Assembly (NCBI GenBank): GCA_963674455.1
Contig: CAVMBE010000016.1
Coordinates: forward strand, 310,001-374,000
Direction: 5' to 3'
Length of the DNA: 64,000 nt
Source of the DNA: Lecanosticta acicola
Lineage: Eukaryota > Ascomycota > Dothideomycetes > Mycosphaerellales > Mycosphaerellaceae
Part shown: positions 9,334 through 20,342 of the stretch, in pieces
How positions within the stretch are numbered: position 1 is the first letter of the stretch
Layout: each line of letters begins with the position of its first letter
Translations under genes and position numbers: made by a program
Notes under the pieces: generated by a model
Database searches by the model: none
What the model was told of the DNA's origin: nothing
Seen by the model: the letters and a program-made list of their open reading frames with translations, nothing else

Positions 9334-10464
9334 ATGTATCCGCAGAGTAACTCCAACGCCCCGACTGCTGTAGACGCTATAGACCTACTGCACTTCGACC
9401 ACTCGCCGCTCTGGCACTCCACCGACACCTGGTCACCTGACCATCACCACCTCCACGCCCACGCAAACCTTTTCGCCGACTCGGGCGTACCGCGAACTCT
9501 CCCACACGACCCGGCTGGCACGCATCTGGCCCACGCCCACCCTCACCCTTCCCGCGCTGCCTACGCGCCCTCGCCCTCTGTAGGGAGTCTCTTTCTTTCT
9601 TGGCTGACCGGCCATTCACCGTGACTGATCATGACAGGACCCCTCGACAAATCCCGACTACTCCGGGATTTCCACCTTCGACCTCCACCACCAACACCAC
9701 CACCACCACCACATCCACCCCGTCGCCATGTCTCGAAACACTTCGGTGCCTGCCTCTCACCGCGGCTATCGATCCGCGCCCTCTTCTGCACATCCCATCT
9801 ACTCGAGCAGTAGCAACAACAATGGCAAACGCGACTTTCACCACGTCGACATGGACTACTCCAACAGCTGCACCTACGGCGCCATCCCCTGGTCTTCGAC
9901 AAGCACGACCACCACCACAACGCCGCAACCGCAACCGCAACCTCAACATCATCTCGGCCACGTTCGGATCTACGATCCAGCCGAGTATTGTTCCAAACTC
10001 TCGAGTGACGTCGAGCCCGGCTCAGTGCAGTTTGCTGCGAAGAAGCAGAGAGTAGATGGGTATGACGAGAGTCTCCAGCCGTCCTCTCACCACGCTTACG
10101 CCCCAAATCTGTCTATGCCGTCGACCCACGACGTCTCGCCAAGTACGAGTATGTCGACGACCAACCTGTCGCCGTGCTCCCTCACCTCGGGTGAGGCCAT
10201 GAGCCGACAGAGTAGTGTGACCTCTGCGTCCGTCATCGATGCTTTCGACATGATGCGTGTTGAGTCTTCCTTCTCCAGTACCTCTGATCTCTTTCGCGTT
10301 GATGATATTGATCGTTCTTTCGTATCATGTATCACTGAAAAGCCACAAAGTAGTCAGCCTACTGTCGCCTTTCAAGATGGTAGTACCTCGCAGCACTTGC
10401 TGAGCAACGTGGGCTATGGCTTAGGTTGTACGGACTTTTCTTTTGTTGTTGGTCAAGATTTTTG

Positions 10465-10495
<31 letters not shown>

Positions 10496-11584
10496 ACTAC
10501 TACTGCTAGCGGTCAACAGGACGCTCATGAGACTACCCTGTCGCTCGCGCAAGCGCAAGACATGGTGCGCACGGCATCGGAAGAGAGCAACGCCAGCGAT
10601 ATCAGCAATCACTCGACGGACCAGAAGGCCTCGGATCGAAGACGCAAACACATTGAGAATGCTCGGCAATCCATCATGCCCAAGAGTATCCCGGACGGTC
10701 CGACCTCGAGCAACACGACAAGCCCTGCCGAGACCAAGGCACGACAGATCAAGCCGCAAGATTTGAGCGCTCAACGCAAGGAAGCCATCTCCAAGGCTCC
10801 GTACGTCCGGCCTCAGCACCCCAAACTCTACTGCAACATGTGCGACGAATTCCCCGGCGGTTTCCGCGGCGAACACGAACTTCGACGACACTGGGACCGC
10901 GCGCACGCCGAATGCCGCAAGGTCTGGATCTGTACGGAACCTACCACCCGCACAGAATGGTGGCCCGCCAAACCGCTCGGAATCTGCAAGCAATGCAAAC
11001 AGCAGAAGCAGTACAACGTGTACTACAACGCTGCAGCGCACTTGAGGCGAGCCCATTTCTGCCCGCGAAAGCGTGGACGGAAGGCGAGAGGGGAGGAAAG
11101 GGAGTCTCGAGCTGGCAAGGCTGGAGGCGACTGGCCGCCGATTGAGTGGCTGAAGGCCAATGGCTGGTTGAAGGAGATTGAAGTCTCGTCGGACCAGGTC
11201 TTCGGAGACGCCATACAGCACGTTCCCGCGCTGCCGGCCGACGACGAGCCACACCACGACGAATCCCCTACTACCCCTGCTTTCGAGCAAGACTGCCCCG
11301 CGACTCGCTTCGACGATGCTCTCGCGGCCGATACTCTCGGTCTGCAGATGTACGCGCCCTCGACCACCGATTTCCATTCCGGCTACCCCACCCCCATCGA
11401 CGCCACCACCACCACCCACAACATGCCATGGCCCGCTGCCCCCGATCTCTCCGCCCCACTCATGCAGACCACCGTCTCTGCGCCCTCGGCAATGCAACAA
11501 CAGACCACGAGCAGCAGCAGCAGCATGTGCCTCTTTCCCGGCAGTGCGTTCGTTCCTGATGGCTGTGAAGGTTTCGTACTCTGA
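9334..11584 (+). CDS. C2H2-like zinc-finger regulator (DUF7896-type), His-rich N-terminus
   Basis: Two exons, 730 aa. Exon 1 is 9334-9579 (82 codons, phase 0). The intron is 9580-9637 (58 nt, GTAGGG...GACAG with an ACTGAT branch-like motif). Exon 2 is 9638-11584. The new N-terminus is rich in His, Ser and Pro, and right after the splice comes a His-rich run (HHQHHHHHHIH). The middle has Ser/Thr-rich segments and ten Ala in a row coded by GCT. The zinc-binding region is at about residues 478-560: YCNMC..F, HELRRHW..H, KVWIC, GICKQC and HLRRAHFCPRK, followed by a WPPIEWLKANGWL motif. I recall this arrangement from fungal DUF7896 C2H2 proteins, which are presumed nuclear transcription factors. 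Starting at the in-frame ATG 9728 would give 618 aa with the zinc region intact, so the extra exon is well supported but not proven. Confidence 0.8.
10466..10495 (+). repeat. (GCT)10 coding poly-alanine
   Basis: Ten GCT codons inside the C2H2 regulator encode ten consecutive alanines, followed by three ACT (Thr) codons. It is a coding microsatellite whose length could vary between strains without breaking the frame. Confidence 0.95.
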
Positions 11585-12417
11585 TGATGATGAGAGTTGA
11601 GTAGAGAGTTGAGAGAGATTTTTTGTTGTGAGGGGGATGTCTTTGTGGGATGAAGAAAGCTGCAGGTGGAATCAATGCAGCCACTTTTGTTTGTTTTGTT
11701 GTTATCATCATCGTCAGCGGAGAGGAATTTTCCCCCCAACTGTATGTACATGGCGGCGGCGGCGGCGGCGGCGACGGCGCAGGGCCGTGTTTTTGGCTGG
11801 ATTTGCTAGAGCGAGAGATACCCCAGATGTTGGATATACATATATGGATGGGAAGGTGGGGGACATGTGTGCAGGATGGATCATGGAGAGTTTTGGTAGA
11901 TACATATATACCTGGATTCCATTTGTCGACATTTTTGTTCCATTGTCCATTGTTATGGTTATTACGGGCTATTTATGATCATTACATGAACGGCCGAGGA
12001 GAAGAGAGAGAGAGATATATATATATTTCGGCTAGATGTGGAATGGGGATGATGGAAATGATGGAATGATGAATTATCCCTCTTTTCTCGCTCAATCAAT
12101 TCTCGAATTTCATGTTAGAATTTGATTGAGATTCTTTCTTTTGCTATACTACGCTATGGTGGGAGAGGGGGGGGGGTATCATATCTTACGCATTCATTGA
12201 AATTGTTGTTCCTCTCTCTCTCAGATCGATTCCAATCTCCTCTCTCCTCATTGTCTGTGTCTGGCCTACAACTTCACTTCTCTGCCATGTCCCGAAGAAT
12301 TCCCGTCATCTCGAGTCGAGTCGAGTCGAGCATCTCATAAAAAGCCACAACTTCGGCTCCAAAAAAAAAGGGGAGAGTCAAGAGACCAGAACAACCCTCT
12401 TCCCTTCTTCTTCTTCT
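11585..12417. other. Convergent intergenic region with a GGC repeat
   Basis: Lies between the 3' ends of the C2H2 regulator and the GRF-finger gene. It holds a (GGC)n tract at about 11752-11778, several TATATA-type stretches (about 11840-12030) and a GTCGA repeat at 12313-12330. No gene is supported; it is probably two 3' UTRs. Confidence 0.5.
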
Positions 12418-13738
12418 TCACAGCTGACTTTCCTCCTCCCAATCCCCATCCTCCTCCTGCATCGTCGTCCCCCCGGACTCCCGCTTCCACCTCAACCTCG
12501 CAATCACGCTCCGATCCACCTCCCGCGCGGCTTCCAGACTGGCAATCCGCGCTTCGAGCTCGGCGATCTTGGCCTCTTTGGCGCGCACGGCGAGGCGTGA
12601 GATCTCGCGACCTTTCGTCACGCCCTGGGTGCGGAGATCGTGTCGCGTGAGGATACCGCGGAGGTGGGAAAGTTTCTCGGGAGGCAGGGGGAGGGTGGTG
12701 AGGCAGGAGAGGACTTGGTGCGTCAGGGAGCTGGGGGCTTCGGCGGGGTGGGAGAGGGCGTCTTTGTAGCGGGCGGGTGGGGAGGGGGAGGAGGGGGCGG
12801 CGGGGGGTCTTGCTGAGGAGAGGGAGGGGGAGGGGATGTCTTGCACGATCGGCTTGGGGGTTGAGGGGGATGATGTTGACGTTGTGGGAGGAGGATCTTG
12901 AAATGTCACCGTCTTGGAGGGAGGTTTGGAGGGGGTGTCGAAGTAGTCCACAACCGTCTTCTTGGAAGTCCCGGGTGTCGCCGGTTCCGGTTGCTGCAGC
13001 CATGGGATCGTCCTCGGGCTCTTCCTCCCGGTCGTCGCAGGTGTAGCGTAGACACCCGTCTTAGGAGCCTTGGACCGCGGCGTCGTGGACTCCGAGCTGC
13101 TCGCTACCCGCAAGAGTTCTTCTTCCTCGTCTCCATTCAGGGACCATGGCTGGGAGGCGTCCTCGTCGTCCAGCTTCGCTTCGGCCGCATTGCGCTTCCG
13201 ACTGCTGTTGGTAGGGGGCGTCGGAGAGGGCGTGGGCGTGGGAGAGTCCTCCCTAATAGCCGGTCCACCCCGTGCGGGCGTAGAGAAGAGTCCTCGACCC
13301 TCTGCCACTGCTGGCGTAGCCGTCCGCCCGGCGTTCCACCCTTCCTGTACATGCGATGCTCTTTGCGGCTCCGTCCGGCTGTTGCTCATGACCGCCGCCT
13401 CGGTGCGGAGTTTCGCATCTTCGTCCCAGAGGAAGAAATCACATCGTTTGCCCTCTCCCAATTGGCAGGTGTAGAACCATCTTCCCTGATTCTTGGACTC
13501 CTTCTTCACTTTGAAATGCTCCCTGGAACATTGGCTTGTCAGCCCATGTTTTTTTGTCCGAGAACTCGTCAGTGTTATCGGGGACTCACGCAGGTAGTCT
13601 CGGCGAGCAGTTGCAGTGCCAGATTCCATTCTCGAACTTCCCTTTCAGTGGTGTGATGGACCCTCCCGCTCGTGCTCCGCCTCGTCCGCCTCGGAATCCT
13701 CCTCTGCCGCGACCTCCCCGGTATCGTGCTGTAGACAT
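12418..13738 (-). CDS. GRF-type zinc-finger protein with RGG N-terminus and C-terminal coiled coil
   Basis: Two exons on the minus strand, 417 aa. Exon 1 is 13738-13590 (49 codons plus 2 nt), the intron is 13589-13523 (67 nt, GTGAGT...TTCCAG), and exon 2 is 13522-12418. Splicing restores a full GRF finger at about residues 39-85: WHCNCSPRLPAEHFKVKKE, then GRWFYTC and CDFFLW, giving the CxC...C...C ligand set. Without the first exon the CxC half is lost. Residues 6-26 are an Arg/Gly-rich RGG-like stretch typical of nucleic-acid-binding tails. The middle is Ser/Pro/Thr-rich and probably disordered. Residues ~360-405 form a predicted coiled coil (AKEAKIAELEARIASLEA). GRF fingers bind single-stranded nucleic acid in Topo III-alpha, APE2 and NEIL3. 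The specific role of this protein is unknown; DNA repair or RNA metabolism would be guesses. Confidence 0.88.
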
Positions 13739-15665
13739 GCAATATCGATGCAATATGAGGATGTTGTAGTAGGCTGTCTGTCGGAATGTGAGCTATCCCA
13801 CTGATGATCTGGAGCTCCCACTTCGGGTGTTGCCATGGCCGGGTGGTGGCTGGATCGACCCGCGACGTCATCGCGCGCACGAATGCCGGCGCTAGTGTGC
13901 TAGCGTTCTCGAAACATCAAACTTCACCGCACATGTCTTCCGAAAGAGTTTCACAGAATATCCTCATCATGTATGCATACATCAATTCATACCAATTTTA
14001 AGTAGGCCCGTCGCCTTCGCCTCAGCAATATACTGGAAGCAATATGCACAAATAATTATCCTTCACAGTACACGAATGTTGTAATACGTGAACAGAAGAA
14101 GTCCAGCAAATAGCAAAGCTACACAGAGAGATAAAATGGCTCGTGCAAGGGAATTTCAGGCCGTAGTGTGGTAGCACACCGGCCGGGTAGATCCTCATTG
14201 GCAATTTCGTGAACCTGTCGTCTCAGAATGGGCCAATGCCTCGATGCCATCGCCCAGGTCGCAGAGGACTTGAACGGCAGCCTCTGAGATGATATTCCTC
14301 CTCTGCTGCGATCTCTGGAATAGCGGGCTTCATCAAAAGCGCCGCAAGCTCCATCGCTCCGCAGAGGAACTCGCTGTCGGGAGCAACATGAAAATCGAGG
14401 TGTGGGTAGAGATGCATTGACTTCCTCGTGAAGCATACTGCAAGAATTTCCAGCAAGGACTGTAGGAATCCATGGCCACGAATGAGCAGCATCAGGTTAT
14501 AGAGTATTGATTGTCCGAGGCGGGAACTAATCGGCGGTCGAGACTACATGGCGTCCAGTGGGCATATAGAGAACATTCAGCACTTGCCTGCGTGAACAAT
14601 GTAGATCGCTCTGGCGCAGCTTCTTGCCCCCCGGCGGAGGCCTAGATGGAGCCTGCAATGAAGTCGCTCATTCCCATCTGTCGGCCACGAATCTGCGAGA
14701 CCTGACCTGCGTAGGCCAAAAGCAACCGGGTCCAACATTTTGCATCGCATCTACCCCTGCGACGGAGGTCTCATTTTCACGAACTCAGCTCGACCGGCAT
14801 CTCCAGCGGACCCTTTCGCTGAAAAGCTCGCAATCTCCAAAAAGCGCATAGTCGATACCTCTGACCGCAACACCTACCAATCAGTCTTACAGCTCGTCGT
14901 CATCCCGGTCGTCTAAGTTGGCGTCGTCGTCGAAGACACAGCCACTTCAACAACGCACCCGAAACACTGGTGTACAGCTCCATTGCCGTAAGTGAGTGAG
15001 TGTGCCGACGTGAACAGACAGTAGTACTGCCTCGAGATGCCGACCGAGCATTGAGTCTCATCAATCATCAGAGACTTTTACGTCCAAATCTCACTGCCCC
15101 TCACTACCCATTCGTTTCACTTTTCACCGGCAGCATCCTGCCTCCCCAGCCGAAAAAAACCAATAGACCTTTCCTTTTCCGAAGGCGGGAAATTAAGCCG
15201 AATTCATTGTGTGAGAAAAGATTCGGGATCTCTGTTTCAAATCCCCTTACGTCGATGGAAAGCGCCGGAAGGATTGCTGAGGTCTTTTGCTCAGTTGACA
15301 GAGATTTTTCCCGAACCTGAGGAGGACTTTGAGCGGTTTGAGCGGGTTGAGGGAGAAGTGGAAGGGGTGATGAGCCGTTGAGATTTGAGGGGATGGTCAT
15401 GGGAGAGGGGTGTGATGCGCAGGCGCCTGGGAGAGCTGAGATGACCTGCCACAGAGTCGATGGGCGTGGTTCCTGTTCTTGTTCCTCGGGTGGTGGTAGG
15501 AAAACATAATCGCCAAATAGCATGAAGACGTCATGAGATATAGTGGTAGAAGGAAAGATTCCGAGCTCAAAGGTTCAAAATGGTTCTTCTTGCGCCAATC
15601 GCTATGGGTATACCATCCTCTAAAGACAAGAAGGAGAGAGAAAAGAAAAAAGAGCAAAATCCCAC
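13739..15665. other. 1.9-kb region with no supportable gene
   Basis: Several short open frames occur on both strands (for example a 139-codon minus-strand frame at 15104-15523 with an ATG, and an 83-codon plus frame at 14665-14916). None has a domain I recognise or convincing splice partners. The region presumably contains the 5' sequences of the GRF-finger gene and the 3' UTR of the gene ending at 15666. A small unannotated gene remains possible. Confidence 0.4.
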
Positions 15666-16655
15666 TCAATCCTGAACACTTGCACTGGCTGCTTCAGGCT
15701 CCTTGGCACTCTGCTCCTGCGTCTTCTGATCTTCTCCAACTGTGAGATCCGCCACACCCCTGGACACGGCATCTTCGCCTTCTTCCTCTTTCAGAGAATT
15801 CGCGCTTTCGATCTCCTTGATCTCATCCTGGGGAGCATCAATCACGTGACTGCCGCGGTGCTTCTCCTTGGCTTCCCTACGTTCCTTTTCTTCCGTGTCT
15901 TCCCCTTCTCCCTCCTCTGCAGTCTTCGGCGAAGCAGTCTCAGATTGTATCCCCGAAGCCGGAGCAGAGAGGTGTTCCTCCGCAGGATGCTGCTGCTGCT
16001 GCTGCTGCTGCTCTGACGACGCAACCTCCTTCGCCTTCTCAATACTCTCCTTCTTATCCTCGGGCGAAGAAGTGAGAGTTTCCGGATTAATAGCTTCCAG
16101 AGTCGAAGGTGGAGGAGTCGCCGTCGTCGTCGTCGTCGTCGTAGCTTCCTTTGCCTTCGTATTCCTCGCAGCCATTTCTTCCGCACCAGGAAGCGGTATA
16201 GCTTTCGACCTATCAAACCCCGGCTGTGGAGCCTTATTGATAGGCGCCGCAGCAGCCTTCGCAGAATTCCCAGAAAGCGGCGGAGCGATATTCACACCCA
16301 CCTGCCCTCCAGCAGGAATAGCATCCTTCCCACTCACCGACGGCACGGGTCCAATATTCTCTTTCAGCTCCCCGAATTCATTCCATTCTTCTACTTCGTT
16401 GAGATCCCCCAGCACGAATCCTTCCTTGACTAGTCCTGGCAGTTTCCTCTGTCCTGCTCTGCGCTGCCATAGTCGGCGGGCTTTCTCGTCTGTTGCCGTG
16501 TCGATTGCTTGGAAGGGGATTTTGTTGGCTTTGAGGATCGTTTCCATTCGTGAGGTCGCGGTGATGATGTGTGAGGATCCGGCCGTGAGGGAGGTGTAGA
16601 GGAAGAGGCGGGGGTCCTTTTCGAGGTCCGCGAGGCTCATTGCTGATGCGGCCAT
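15666..16655 (-). CDS. SH3BGR-like thioredoxin-fold protein with acidic low-complexity tail
   Basis: A single-exon protein of 329 aa. I chose the ATG at 16655; the frame is open a few codons further, but only with a non-ATG codon. Residues ~8-90 look like the glutaredoxin/thioredoxin-like SH3BGR domain. It opens with a strand (LFLYTSLT), then TSRMETILKANKIPFQAID, and later KLPGLVKEGFVLGDLNEVEEWNE. The usual CxxC is absent, as in the SH3BGR family, so a redox role is unlikely. The rest is low complexity: Thr runs coded by GTC repeats on the opposite strand, seven Gln in a row (CAG repeat near 16000) and long Glu/Lys/Ala-rich stretches. The cellular role in fungi is not known to me. Confidence 0.8.
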   Translation of the reverse strand: MAASAMSLADLEKDPRLFLYTSLTAGSSHIITATSRMETILKANKIPFQAIDTATDEKARRLWQRRAGQRKLPGLVKEGFVLGDLNEVEEWNEFGELKENIGPVPSVSGKDAIPAGGQVGVNIAPPLSGNSAKAAAAPINKAPQPGFDRSKAIPLPGAEEMAARNTKAKEATTTTTTTATPPPSTLEAINPETLTSSPEDKKESIEKAKEVASSEQQQQQQQHPAEEHLSAPASGIQSETASPKTAEEGEGEDTEEKERREAKEKHRGSHVIDAPQDEIKEIESANSLKEEEGEDAVSRGVADLTVGEDQKTQEQSAKEPEAASASVQD

Positions 16656-17326
16656 GTTTGGGAGGATCGGCAATGTGCTGCTCTGGTGGAGTGGAGGACG
16701 CAGAATGAGAGCGGTGAACGAGAAATTCCAAATTGAGATCTTTGATATTGGTATCGTGGTGAAGATCGCGGTAGTGATGTTTGGAAGTTGTTTCGAGTTT
16801 AATAAGCAGCTGTGACAAGCTCGTTGTGTGTATACTGACGTAGCTTCGAGCCAGGCATCAAGGCATCACCACATGCGAAACGAGGTCTTTATCTGGGATC
16901 CACCATCGACTCTTGCGATACAGGGGCTCGTAGTAGAAATCGGTGGCATGTTTATACAGCATGCGCGTACACACACACACTACGTTATATGTAGATGAAC
17001 CGCGTTGCGATAATAGTACAGCGTCTTTCCACAGCGGAACGTTATTGTCGTCCCGAGACTCCTAGCAAAACCCAAGGCGACAGCAAGTTGCATAGCACTA
17101 AACCAGCGGTGGCTGCCGTCGAGATACCACTCCGACGTGCGCAGACGCTGTACAGTGAAGTTTTCGTTGGGCTGGCGATGTGCTCGGCCTCCTTCCCTTC
17201 ATTTCGTGCACGCGAAGTGCTCCGGTACGCTGATACGCTCAATGCAAAGCAAAAACTCTATGAAATTACTGCATTTCTTCCCACCGGGACCACAGGCGGG
17301 AACTGAAGCAAGTCGAGTGAGTGATG
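16656..17326. other. Intergenic region
   Basis: Upstream of the SH3BGR-like gene and downstream of the unknown gene ending at 17327, both on the minus strand. It contains a short CA run near 16971-16980. I see no gene here. Confidence 0.5.
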
Positions 17327-19021
17327 CTATCGCCCACGAATGTTCTTCCACGCTTTTCTGAGGCCCCCTGAGCCGGGCTGAGTCTTGATCGCAAAAGCTC
17401 CGTGCGCACCCGTGTGGTCATCGCAGACTGAGAGAGTGGAGAGCGCGAGTGGATCAGAAGTCTCGACGTCGACTCCCGATACTTCCTTCCTCTGATGTGC
17501 GTACAGCTCCTGCTCAGGTGCTCGGAGGTCTGGTCTCGTGAGGGTCATGCGAAGTGTCATCTCTCGTCCATTGATATCCGGTGATAGGCTTCGAGTGTTT
17601 CTCTTGCCAATGTTGACAGGAATTGCTACGCCCGAATCGAGGGAAGAGTGGTAGGTCATGCCCTGGGCGAACGTTTCGTTGTTCGTGGATGGCGTCTTCG
17701 GTGACACCGCCGAGCCGTCCTCTTCGTCCGCTCTGCTGTCGCCGAGAGACACATTGTCCATATCCGCTGATGGAGGGTCTTCTGGATAGGGAGAATGAGA
17801 CGCCGCCCGTTTCGCCGCGCCAGCTTCTGTCGGAAAGCCAAACTCGAGTGCCTCGTCGAATTTCTCAGGAGAAGCCAGATACTCGCGAAGCTTCTGTCTG
17901 GCTTGCGAATCCTTGTAGTATCTGGTGAAAGGTGCATTCTCTATCGGTGTCGTTCCTGCAGATGGTAGCGCCTGGGACAGGCTCTCAGGGGCGACGTTGG
18001 AGTGGGCATACGAGCCAGCTGGTCGAAGAGTCGGCGGTGGCAGTGGAATGGGAGCGAGCGAGAATGCTCGTCGTTTGGCGAATGATGGTTTCCGTCTGGT
18101 CCCAAGTGTCTCACTTCCACTTCGTGGCAATGCTTGTGGTGGTGCGCTAAAAGCCGAGCTAGCGGAGCTCTGGCGTCGCGGAGACGCTTGCACAAAAGCG
18201 GCATCATTTCCATGATGTTCAGCGCTATTGATGGAGCCCGTCTCCGACTCCGACCAGTCCTTTTCGATATCGTCACCGAGTTCGTCTGAGATGGAGGATC
18301 GATAGCGGGACGAGCACACACTGTCCATCCGGTCCACGATAGAAGTGCGTGGTGAGACATCCTCTGCCCGAGGGGAAGGCCAACGCAGTGCCCGCTCCGA
18401 GCTCTCGGTCAAGAGCATCAGTTCCTCAGGCGTGAAGTGCGAGCGTCTGACCTTGTCGGGTAGGGAAAGAAAGCGCAGGGCCTGCTGCTCGTCGACGTCG
18501 GCTTCCATGCGGCGAAGAGAAGCGGACTTGTTGGGCGGAGGGATGGCAGCGTACTTGGAGCTTGGAGCATTCCAGGATGGGATGGAGTCCATGGAGGGTC
18601 TGGGAGAGAGCCATGGGTCCTTTGGCTGAGGTTGCTGTTTCTTGCGCTTCTGGACTGCGGACTGCTGGGCGATACGCAAGCGCTCCACGGAGGAGAAATA
18701 CTTCTTTCTGCGAGTTGCATCAGCACGGGATCACATGTGTCAGATGGGGCAAGACGGATTCCGCGGACACGTGGTGTGGACGGATGGCAGCAGCAGTGGC
18801 GGTTTCACGTTGAGTGCAGCTTGTCCGATGGTTGCTGAAGAGGAAGAAAGCATTGCAAGCACCTTTTGTCTTGGGCGGTGACAGTGCATGCGTTCGTGTG
18901 GGCCTGCTCACGTGCGTGTGGTGTATGTAGATGGCGGGAAAATCGAAATGGGAGCGGAGATGGAGGAGGCAACTCACTGAATGGAGGGCGGCAGCGACTC
19001 ATACTCCTCGGGCGTGACCAT
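17327..19021 (-). CDS. Conserved-looking Ser-rich protein of unknown function
   Basis: I do not recognise a named family. The main exon is 18707-17327. Its frame is open upstream and joins, through an intron at 18977-18708 (270 nt, GTGAGT...CTGATGCAACTCGCAG), to an upstream exon reading MVTPEEYESLPPSIQ. The junction reads SIQKKYFSSVERL and keeps frame, giving 474 aa from ATG 19021. The frame stays open upstream of this ATG to a possible acceptor at 19095-19096, so another 5' exon is likely and the true start may be further right. The protein has an HFTPEELMLLTES helix, a Ser/Arg-rich middle with many potential phosphosites, and a C-terminal motif (CDDHTGAHGAFAIK...LRKAWKNI) that looks constrained. 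There are no membrane segments. The intron is long for this window. Confidence 0.65.
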
Positions 19022-19850
19022 GTTGGCGGAGCGCAGGGAGGCGGCGGCGCAGCTTGAGGGACGGCGGTGGGTGTTGGAGCGGCGAGTGGGTGTCGCTGCG
19101 AGAGGGAGGAAAGGGCGGTGATGTGAGGTATGTGGTGGGTGAGGTGGTGAGGGCGAAGAGTGAGTAGTAGTGCCGAGGTGCAGGTGCAGGTGCAGGTGCG
19201 GGTGGATAGGCGACGACGGCACAGCGCATGCTGGAAGTGAGATGGAGATGCAAGATTGTCCCGTCGCGCCTGCCTTGCGGACGGCGATAAGGTAAGGTAG
19301 GTGGCAGCGTGGGCTGTGCCTTCTCTCTCCCAATGCCGCGGTCAGGTCAACCAGGTCGGGCGTGCACTGTTGCAATGTTGCATCTCTTCATAGGTAATCA
19401 AACACTGCTCGCAGGGAGGACGGCAGCGGACGACAGCGGACGACAGCGAACAGCAGCGAACAACGGCGAGCAGCAGCGAACAGGCGCACGACAGGTACCA
19501 CGGCCACGCTCCCCGTTGGTATAAATATAAATAGTCGCGATCCTGGAGGGGGTAAGGTCTCTCTCTTGGAGAGGGTGAGGTCGACGTAGCAGGCAGGATG
19601 AACCAACTCTGCTGCTCCATCCATCATCGATGCTCATCAGCTGTCAGACGCATCAGCAGCAGCGGCGGTGCCCTGTCCAATGCCAGGCAATAATAGTGAA
19701 CGAACATCTGTCATCCATCCATCCAATTGCCTGGGCCGCAGGAGCTGTAGCTGTATCCTCCTAATGAGGAGCGTACCGGGGTTTCATCCCGCTGACGACT
19801 CGACCTCTTCTGCTCATCACCTCGCCTCGCCTCACCTCAGTCGACCTCAC

Positions 19851-19875
19851 CTCGCCTCGCCTCGCCTCGCCTCGC
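19851..19875. repeat. (CTCGC)5 pentanucleotide repeat
   Basis: Five perfect CTCGC units, flanked by diverged CTCAC units from about 19826. It lies in non-coding DNA. Confidence 0.9.
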
Positions 19876-20306
19876 CTCACGTAATCACTCAACTTCCCCT
19901 CCGTCCCTACCATCGCCACGGCTGCGTCGCCGAGCTCTACTGCGTCGTCGTGTCGTTGGAAGAGGGTGTGGTGTGCTGGTCGACGGTGAGCCTGACGCCA
20001 CTTGGCCGCATGCCTGGTTGTCGAGGGCGCCGCGCTGCATGCAACAACTGTGAACTGGTCCACCATCACGAGACACGCCAACGCAGATCGCGAGGAACGA
20101 GCCTAGCGGCTTGGCGGCCACCCTCGCTCCCTGGTCCATCTCACAATCTCACTTTGCTGGCTCTAGCGCCCCGTTTCCACGCCTGCTAGCGCTGCATGGC
20201 ACAACTTACAACCCCCCCCCCCACACCCCCCCCAAAGCCCACCTCACACCCAGCAACGCTCGACAAGTCTATCGACACGTCACCTTCCACCCCACCGCCA
20301 AACAAC

Positions 20307-20342
20307 TGCAAATGCAAATGCAAATGCAAATGCAAATGCAAA
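20307..20342. repeat. (TGCAAA)6 hexanucleotide repeat
   Basis: Six perfect units in non-coding DNA. The overlapping word ATGCAAAT resembles an octamer, but in a fungus it is best read as a simple repeat. Confidence 0.95.

Noticed and set aside
14665..14916. 83-codon open frame without a start
   Set aside because: Reads smoothly but has no ATG, no upstream splice partner and no recognised family; a chance frame in GC-rich DNA is likely.
15104..15523. 139-codon minus-strand frame with ATG
   Set aside because: Pro/Ser-rich beginning, then unrelated sequence; no domain and no convincing intron.
20001..20100. Cys-rich CNNC-like stretch suggesting a zinc finger
   Set aside because: No second half of a Zn2Cys6 or C2H2 motif and no gene structure around it.
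20307..20342. Octamer-like ATGCAAAT words
   Set aside because: Produced automatically by a perfect TGCAAA repeat; no evidence for an octamer-binding system in fungi.
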